A stretch of DNA of 64,000 nt from Arthrobacter sp. ISL-48. Lineage in GTDB: Bacteria > Actinomycetota > Actinomycetes > Actinomycetales > Micrococcaceae. The position numbers were made by a program, and so were the translations under genes. Shown here piece after piece: positions 58,283-64,000 of the stretch (within the stretch, counting starts at the first letter, position 1; each line of letters starts with the position of its first letter). A model generated the notes under the pieces. It had not been told where the DNA came from. It saw only the letters and a list, made by a program, of their open reading frames with translations, and made no database searches. Where the stretch lies: positions 88,241-152,240 of the forward strand of contig NZ_JAGGPL010000008.1 of the NCBI RefSeq assembly GCF_018613805.1, written 5' to 3'.

Positions 58283-58641
58283 TGACGCTCTCTGGCGACA
58301 TGCTGCAACAGACCGCCCGCGATGCTGCGGCGGCTTTGGGGGAGGTCAGCAATGGCCGGCCGTTCACTCCGCATCTGGATGTGTGGAAGGTGCGTGACAA
58401 GGTGTTCCTCATTATCACCGAGGACGACCCGGATCAGCAGATCATTACCGTCAAGGCCGACCCGCACGCTGGAGACGCGTTACGCCGTGACCACGAATCG
58501 ATCACCCCGGGGAACTACCTGAACAAACAGCACTGGATCTCCGTCGGACCCGGACCCGGCATCACCAAGCGGTTCATTGAGAGCCTGGTTCAGGACTCCT
58601 ACGACCTCGTCTCCGGCCGCCACGTCGAGGAGCGATCGTGA
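58282..58641 (+). CDS. MmcQ/YjbR-family protein, copy 2
   Basis: 119 residues, a clear paralogue of copy 1: TPHLDVWKVRDKVFLIITED, IITVKADPHAGDALRRDH, GNYLNKQHWISV and SYDLVSGRHVEE. The start at 58282 overlaps the previous stop. It lies 4 bases inside the start of rarA (GTGA). A short relic of a similar gene is at 40067-40128. Tandem paralogues may form heterodimers. Confidence 0.85.
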   Translation: MTLSGDMLQQTARDAAAALGEVSNGRPFTPHLDVWKVRDKVFLIITEDDPDQQIITVKADPHAGDALRRDHESITPGNYLNKQHWISVGPGPGITKRFIESLVQDSYDLVSGRHVEERS

Positions 58642-60020
58642 GCGAGCAGCCGCCGTCGCTGTTCGAGATGGACGATTCCTCCAGGCCCCTTGCCGATCGA
58701 CTGCGCCCGCGCACCCTTGCCGACGTCGTCGGCCAGGACCACCTCCTTGCCGCTGATACCCCGATCGGGCGCATGGTCGACGCGCAACGACTCGTCTCGA
58801 TGATCCTGTGGGGCCCGCCCGGCTGCGGGAAGACGACCATCGCCCGCCTCCTCGCGAAGCGAACCAACCTGGTGTTCGAACCGCTCTCGGCCACCTTCTC
58901 CGGCGTCGCGGACCTCCGCAAAGTCTTCCAAGCAGCCCAACGCCGTCGGGAAATCGGGCAAGGAACATTGCTCTTCGTCGACGAGATCCACCGCTTCAAC
59001 CGCGCCCAACAGGACTCGTTCCTGCCCTACGTCGAAGACGGCACGATCGTCCTGGTCGGCGCGACCACGGAGAACCCCAGCTTCGAACTCAACGGCGCAC
59101 TGCTGTCCCGTTGCCAGGTATTTGTCCTCAAACGCCTCGACGACGCAGCGCTCAGCACCATCATTAACCGCGCAGAAGACACCCTCGGTGCACTCCTGCC
59201 TCTGGACGGGAACGCCCGGCAGGCGCTCATCGCGATGGCGGACGGAGACGGCAGGTACCTGCTGAACATGATCGAACAGATCCAGTCGCTCCCGGCGCCC
59301 GTCGACCCGGCGACCCTCGCTGCCGCGGTACAGAAGCGCGCGCCCCAATACGACAAAGCGCAGGAAGGCCACTACAACCTCATCTCGGCGCTCCACAAGT
59401 CGATGCGCGGTTCAGACCCGGACGCGGCACTGTACTGGTTGGCTAGAATGCTCGACGGCGGCGAGGACCCGCTGTTCATTGCCCGCCGCATCACCCGATT
59501 CGCCACCGAAGACATCGGCATGGCCGACCCGAACGCGGTGCAGCAGGCCCTCGCCGCATGGGACGTCTATGAGCGCCTCGGCTCCCCGGAAGGCGAACTC
59601 GCCATCGCCCAAGCCGTGCTCTACCTTGCAACTGCCCCGAAGTCGATAGGCGTGTACCGCGGCTTTAACAAGGCCCGAACCGCAGCACAACGCACCGGGT
59701 CGTTGATGCCACCAGCGCACATCCTCAACGCTCCCACCCGGCTGATGAAGGACCTCGGCTACGGCAGGGACTACCAATACGACCCCGACACCGACACCGG
59801 ATTCTCCGGCGCCGACTATTTCCCCGACGGCATGCCCCGGCAGACCTTCTACGAACCCACAACCAACGGATACGAACGCGCCATCACCGAACGGCTTCAC
59901 CACTGGGCCAAATTGCGCACCGAAAGTCCCAAGGCCGCCGCAGGCGACGACTCCCAAAACCCACTGAGCTCTCAGGAAGGACTCGCCAGTGACCCACACG
60001 AGCCGCACCCTCACCAATGA
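58638..60020 (+). CDS. rarA: Replication-associated recombination protein RarA (MgsA)
   Basis: AAA+ ATPase acting at stalled forks. Walker A GPPGCGKTT, Walker B LLFVDEIHRFN, sensor-like TTENPSFELNGALLSRC, arginine-finger region and the C-terminal tetramerisation domain (RRITRFATEDIGMADPNAVQ) are all present in 460 residues. GTG start at 58638 overlaps the MmcQ2 stop, and the C-terminal end overlaps the esterase start by 32 bases. Actinobacteria usually carry rarA near alaS or aspS, so this is probably an extra copy carried with the operon. Confidence 0.92.
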   Translation: MSEQPPSLFEMDDSSRPLADRLRPRTLADVVGQDHLLAADTPIGRMVDAQRLVSMILWGPPGCGKTTIARLLAKRTNLVFEPLSATFSGVADLRKVFQAAQRRREIGQGTLLFVDEIHRFNRAQQDSFLPYVEDGTIVLVGATTENPSFELNGALLSRCQVFVLKRLDDAALSTIINRAEDTLGALLPLDGNARQALIAMADGDGRYLLNMIEQIQSLPAPVDPATLAAAVQKRAPQYDKAQEGHYNLISALHKSMRGSDPDAALYWLARMLDGGEDPLFIARRITRFATEDIGMADPNAVQQALAAWDVYERLGSPEGELAIAQAVLYLATAPKSIGVYRGFNKARTAAQRTGSLMPPAHILNAPTRLMKDLGYGRDYQYDPDTDTGFSGADYFPDGMPRQTFYEPTTNGYERAITERLHHWAKLRTESPKAAAGDDSQNPLSSQEGLASDPHEPHPHQ

Positions 60021-61428
60021 ACACCCAGTGCGCGCGTGGCTGGGCATTCCGTTCGCCACGGCCGAACGATTCCGTCGGCCCGTTCTGCTGCCTTTCAACC
60101 CCGACCTGCCCTACGACCAGAAAGGACCCGCGCCGCTGCAAGCCGGGGACACCAGCTGGCTGGAAGCCGACAACGGCTTCAGCGAGCATTGTCTGAACCT
60201 CAACGTCTGGGCGCCCGAAGACGCCGGGGACGCGCCCCTGCCTGTTGTCGTCTACATCTTCGGCGGTGGGTTCGAGGTCGGGGCGAACACGCAGACTACA
60301 TCGAACGCGTCCGGACTCGCCGCGACCGGTCGCGTCGTCGGGGTGTCGCTGAACTACCGGCTCGGCCCGTTCGGGTGGCTGTCCCTCTCGCAATACGGCG
60401 GCGCACTTGAAGAGGCGACGAACCTCGGCTTGCAAGATATCATCACCGCCCTTCGGTGGGTGCAGGAGAACATCGCCCGCTTTGGCGGCGACCCGGGGAA
60501 TGTCACCGTGACCGGGCACAGCGCGGGATCGATGTCCTCCATCGCGCTTTTAGCCGCCCCCGCAGCGGACGGCCTATACCAACACATCGCTTCGTTCTCC
60601 GGCGCCACCTCACGCACCGTTCCCGCTTGGTGGGCCGAAGAACTCGCCGAAAGACTGCTGCGCGAACTCAACATCCAGCACGCGCCCGAAGAACTCCTGC
60701 ACGTCGACGCGCAACTGCTTGCCACCAGCCTGGCCAAGGTTAGTCCCCGTGAGCTTGGTGAACGCAACAGTGTCGACAACACCACGCTGGGTATCGTCGA
60801 TGACCACGCCCAGCCCGGTGGAGTCCTCATCGGGCATCCCTTTTCCGTGGTCGAGTCCGGCCGGCGCCGCGATATCGACATCCTCCTTAGCTCAGCCACC
60901 GAAGAAGTCGACTACTGGGTCATCAACAAAATCGCCGGCTTCGACCCCGGCAGCCTTGATCACCTGATCGACGAGCTCGTCCTCAAGTCCCGCGTCCCTC
61001 GAAGCTGGGCAAAGCGTATCGTCGACGCCTACAGCGTCAACGGCCGCAGTACCGCCCAAGTGCGTGCTGATCTTTTCACTGACTTCATCTTCACCCTTCC
61101 AGTCACACGCGCAGCCCTCGCACACAGTGCCGCTGGCGGCACCACACACCGCCTCGTGATCGGTTCCGCCGAGGGAGCGCCAGCCGTCCACGGCACCGAA
61201 ATGTACGGCATTGTCGGACAGGAACGCCCGGGCGCCAGCGACGAGCAGATCGTTCGCGACACCTTCGTCCGCGACGCCCTCCTGACCTTCGCATCGGGCA
61301 ACACCGACCATCTGTGGGCGCCAGTGACCGCCACTCCCACAGCGAAGGGCATCGGCAACCTGACCTACGACCCGACCACCCACGCGGAAACCGTGCTCGA
61401 GGTATTCAATGGCATCGAACGCCCATAA
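59989..61428 (+). CDS. Type-B carboxylesterase, copy 1
   Basis: Carboxylesterase family of 479 residues. Oxyanion hole VYIFGGGF, nucleophile GHSAGS (Ser near residue 178), the acid near LLSSATEEVD, and the catalytic His in AVHGTEMYG. GTG at 59989 follows AGGAAGGA, 32 bases before the rarA stop. Lacks a signal peptide, so it acts in the cytoplasm. Substrate unknown; the next gene is a close paralogue. Confidence 0.9.
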   Translation: MTHTSRTLTNEHPVRAWLGIPFATAERFRRPVLLPFNPDLPYDQKGPAPLQAGDTSWLEADNGFSEHCLNLNVWAPEDAGDAPLPVVVYIFGGGFEVGANTQTTSNASGLAATGRVVGVSLNYRLGPFGWLSLSQYGGALEEATNLGLQDIITALRWVQENIARFGGDPGNVTVTGHSAGSMSSIALLAAPAADGLYQHIASFSGATSRTVPAWWAEELAERLLRELNIQHAPEELLHVDAQLLATSLAKVSPRELGERNSVDNTTLGIVDDHAQPGGVLIGHPFSVVESGRRRDIDILLSSATEEVDYWVINKIAGFDPGSLDHLIDELVLKSRVPRSWAKRIVDAYSVNGRSTAQVRADLFTDFIFTLPVTRAALAHSAAGGTTHRLVIGSAEGAPAVHGTEMYGIVGQERPGASDEQIVRDTFVRDALLTFASGNTDHLWAPVTATPTAKGIGNLTYDPTTHAETVLEVFNGIERP

Positions 61429-61461
61429 CCCGATCAACTACCTGACACTGGAGAATTCACC

Positions 61462-62895
61462 ATGACCAACTTTGCCCCCGCGGAGCAGCACGCCGTTCGC
61501 TCTTGGCTTGGCATTCCGTTCGCCACCGCCGAACGATTCCGCCGACCCGTTCTGCTGCCCTTCAACCCCGACCTGCCCTACGACCAGAAAGGACCCGCGC
61601 CGCTGCAAGCCGGGGACACCAGCTGGCTGGAGGCGGACAGCGGGTTCAGTGAGCATTGCCTGAACCTCAACGTCTGGGCGCCCGAACACGCCGCGGACGC
61701 GCCCCTGCCTGTTGTCGTCTACGTGTTCGGCGGCGGTTGGATGCTCGGCGCGAACACCCAGACCACTTCGAACGCATCCGGACTCGCCGCGACCGGTCGC
61801 GCTATCGGGGTGTCGCTGAACTACCGGCTCGGCCCGTTCGGAACGCTCTCCCTCTCGCAATACGGCGGTGCGCTCGAGGAAGCCACAAACCTCGGCCTGC
61901 AAGACATCATAACCGCCCTCCGTTGGGTACGAGAAAACATCGCCCGTTTCGGCGGCGACCCGGACAACGTCACTCTCACAGGCCACAGTGCCGGGGCCTT
62001 CTCCGCCCTTGCCTTGCTCGGCGCACCTTCGGCCGACGGGCTGTACCACCACATCGCCGCTTTCTCGGGCATGCCCTCACGCTTGGTGCCGGCCTGGGGG
62101 GCAGAAGAGCGCGCGTTGGCGGTCCTCACGGCGCTCGGGATCCAGGACGCTCCCGAGCAGCTGCTGAACATCGACGCAGAGCTCCTCGCCGAGACGATGA
62201 GCAAGACGCAATCATCGGACCCTGGCGCTGCCCACGGCGTGGACAATGAGGTCATCGCCATTGTCGATGACCGCACCCAGCCGAACGGGATCCTCGCCGA
62301 TCATCCCATGCGAGTCCTCGAGTCTGGAGGACATCGCGACGTCGACATTCTCTTCAGCAGCACCACCCACGAGACTGATTGGTGGGTCCTTCACAGGACA
62401 GAGGATTTCGATCCCGGCAGCATCGAGGACCTTGTTGAGGAATTCGCAACCCGGAACCGCCTCCCCCGCAGCCGCGCCCGGAAGATCATCGCCGCGTACG
62501 ACGTCGACGGGCGCACCCCCGTTGAGGTCCGTGGAGCCTTGCTCACCGACTTCTCCTTCACCCTGCCCCAGGCCCGCGGCGCGCTCGAGCACGCCGCGGC
62601 CGGAGGAAGCGCACACCTGCTCGCCGTCGGCTCCGTCGGAGGAGCACACGCCGTCCACGGCACGGAGATGTACGGCATCGTCGGCCAGATTCGGCCTGAC
62701 GCCAGCGAGGAGCAAGTTCTCCGCGACACCTTTGTTCGGGACGCCCTCCTCGCCCTCGCATCGGGCAACACCGATGAACTGTGGGAACCGGTGACCACCA
62801 CACCCACCACGAAGGGCATCGGCAACATGCCCTACGACGCCACCACCCACGCCAAGAACGTGCTCGAGATCTTCACGGACATCGACCGACCGTAA
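61462..62895 (+). CDS. Type-B carboxylesterase, copy 2
   Basis: 477 residues with the same motifs (VYVFGGGW oxyanion loop, GHSAGA, SSTTHETDW, AVHGTEMYG). ATG 61462 follows GGAG at eight bases. It differs from copy 1 by a short N-terminal extension and by substitutions through the lid region. At DNA level a block of over 70 bases (about 60095-60165 in copy 1, 61562-61632 in copy 2) is identical, more than the rest. Last gene of the operon. Confidence 0.9.
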   Translation: MTNFAPAEQHAVRSWLGIPFATAERFRRPVLLPFNPDLPYDQKGPAPLQAGDTSWLEADSGFSEHCLNLNVWAPEHAADAPLPVVVYVFGGGWMLGANTQTTSNASGLAATGRAIGVSLNYRLGPFGTLSLSQYGGALEEATNLGLQDIITALRWVRENIARFGGDPDNVTLTGHSAGAFSALALLGAPSADGLYHHIAAFSGMPSRLVPAWGAEERALAVLTALGIQDAPEQLLNIDAELLAETMSKTQSSDPGAAHGVDNEVIAIVDDRTQPNGILADHPMRVLESGGHRDVDILFSSTTHETDWWVLHRTEDFDPGSIEDLVEEFATRNRLPRSRARKIIAAYDVDGRTPVEVRGALLTDFSFTLPQARGALEHAAAGGSAHLLAVGSVGGAHAVHGTEMYGIVGQIRPDASEEQVLRDTFVRDALLALASGNTDELWEPVTTTPTTKGIGNMPYDATTHAKNVLEIFTDIDRP

Positions 62896-63530
62896 CCACC
62901 ACCACCAACGGATTAGGATCTTTACGAGGAGTTCTGGATGTCACCACACGGCACTTCACCGAAGTACCTACGACAGCACGAATGACTGGGTTCCGCGATG
63001 TGAGCAGTTCATCTTCGGCCCACGGCACCTTCAGTATTTGGGTGGCCCCGGGCGGGGATATACATCGCCGCGTGTTACGGGAATCCAGCGCATCCTTGAC
63101 CGCCTCTGAACGGAAGGGCCTCTTTGCTGAGCACTAGCCCTTCCGGGTGCCGCTACAGGAACCTGCCCAGACCGCGATACGCCCAATGGCAGCCTCTCCC
63201 GAGCCGTCAGTTGAGTGGGGGGTGGTCCTCCACCATAGCGACGGGATGTCTCTCCTCGTGCCCTTCGTCCCCGTGAACTCTGCATGAACGATCGCCTCGG
63301 CAACGGCCCGCAGGAGAGCATTCGGGAGGCAGCCAACTGCCCGCTGACACTGTTGACCAACATCGCGAACGATTCCGGGCGCGACATCGAGCGCTTGGCA
63401 GACGGTCGTCGCCATCTGACGGACAGTGGAGCGGCGTTCCATCGACGTCGATCCTGGGCGACGCAAGAGCGCATTGGTCCGGTGCCGAACGACTGTTCTC
63501 CGCCATCTGCCAGACTGGCATCGAAACCGT
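62896..63530. other. 635-base stretch without a recognised gene
   Basis: Open frames exist on both strands but none shows a family. The minus frame from about 63410 reads ALDVAPGIVRDVGQQCQRAV, which is protein-like; the segment ends in unrelated sequence. It probably holds pieces of transposon DNA between the esterases and the IS256 relic. Confidence 0.4.
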
Positions 63531-63860
63531 CTCAAGGGCCTGCCGGAGGCCATCAACACGGTCTGTGACCGCGCCGTGGTCCAGACCTGCATCGTCCACG
63601 TGATCCGGAACACCTTCCGGTTCGCGGCCCGGCAATACTGGGACGAAATGTCCCGTGACTTGCGCCCGGTCTACACCGCTCCGTCCGAGGCTGCGGCGAA
63701 GGAACGCTTCGTCGATTTCTCGGGCAAATGGGGCCAACGGTATCCGGCGATCACGCGGCTCTGGGAGAACGAGTGGAGCGAGTTCGTACCGTTCCTGGGA
63801 CTACGACGTGGAAATCCGGCGGGTCATCTGCAGTACGAATGCCATTGAATCCGTCAATGC
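63531..63860 (+). pseudogene. IS256 (mutator) family transposase, middle fragment with frameshift
   Basis: LKGLPEAINTVCDRAVVQTC, IVHVIRNTFRFAARQYWDEM, ERFVDFSGKWGQRYP and SEFVPFL match the catalytic region of IS256 transposases. One extra G near 63797 shifts frame, and the match goes on as DYDVEIRRVICSTNAIESVN in the next frame until about 63860, where it stops. N- and C-termini are missing. Confidence 0.8.
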
Positions 63861-64000
63861 GGCTCTTCACGGTTGGTGGTGAAACGGGTTCCGTGTCTTG
63901 AAAGCTGAAGGGCTCGTAGCCCTGCTGTGATGGATGTTCTCTACGCATTCATCAAGAGTCAGGAGCTACGAGCCTTGATCGAGCCTACTTCCCCGCGCCC
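63861..64000 (+). mobile_element. Candidate left end of an ISL3-type element, open to the window edge
   Basis: GGCTCTTCACGGTTGGTGGT (63861-63880) has the GGCTCTTC start typical of ISL3-family inverted repeats and falls exactly where the IS256 reading stops. An inner inverted repeat (GGCTCGTAGC near 63911 and GCTACGAGCC near 63967) and an ATG at 63930 opening MDVLYAFIKSQELRALIEPT follow, running off the edge. The transposase itself is not in view, so the family is provisional. Confidence 0.45.

Overview
The window reads as a chromosomal segment of a high-GC actinobacterium of the Micrococcaceae, most like Arthrobacter or Pseudarthrobacter. The evidence is the actinobacterial gene order (rpe, rib operon, hisEGF, hisI, trpE, a Trp-associated membrane protein, an HGxxPAAW protein, trpCBA, lgt, gltBD, pyk, a PdtaR-type regulator), the strong GC bias at third codon positions, and repeated leaderless promoters of the form TANNNT, 6 or 7 bases, then ATG or GTG. 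No species can be named from sequence reading alone.

Positions 1 to 23.9 kb are conserved housekeeping DNA. The 3' end of rpe is followed by an FMN riboswitch and a compact riboflavin operon (ribD, ribE, ribB, ribA, ribH, most joined by 1 to 4 base overlaps). Then come histidine genes (hisE, hisG, hisF, hisI), a tryptophan block (trpE, two small membrane proteins, trpC, trpB, trpA), lgt, glutamate synthase (gltB, gltD), pyruvate kinase and an ANTAR response regulator read the other way. A tRNA-Leu(CAA) ends this part.

The tRNA marks the start of an accessory region that continues to the right edge. Just after it lie a decayed tyrosine integrase, a ppsR-ppsA cassette (PEP synthase and its regulatory kinase/phosphorylase), a second copy of the integrase 3' end, and a frameshifted HTH/excisionase-like gene. 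Next, on the minus strand, is a propionate cluster running GntR regulator, prpD, prpB, prpC, a 76-residue protein and panD. Divergent from it are the transhydrogenase genes pntA and pntB. From 37.7 to 52 kb the DNA is a mosaic of relics (large tyrosine recombinase fragments, an IS21 element with three frameshifts, a glycogen-debranching-enzyme relic, a piece of prpC, a possible TraG/VirD4 tail). Intact islands among them are an IclR regulator, TetR + DUF1569 facing an aldehyde dehydrogenase, an MHS-type transporter, and panB-panD.

From 51.5 to 55.2 kb a minus-strand group (transporter, esterase, 32-residue ORF, aldo/keto reductase) looks catabolic. From 56.2 to 62.9 kb a well-kept divergent module stands out: TetR and a medium-chain reductase to the left, and to the right two MmcQ/YjbR-like proteins, RarA and two tandem type-B carboxylesterases, separated by a promoter region with phased 12-base repeats. 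The window ends in an IS256-type transposase relic cut by what looks like the left end of an ISL3-type element.

The best candidates for new biology are (1) the MmcQ-MmcQ-RarA-esterase-esterase module and its phased repeats, (2) the ppsR-ppsA cassette bracketed by two integrase 3' ends, and (3) the duplicated prpC 3' end / stem-loop / panD block, with a small uncharacterised protein family present at both loci.
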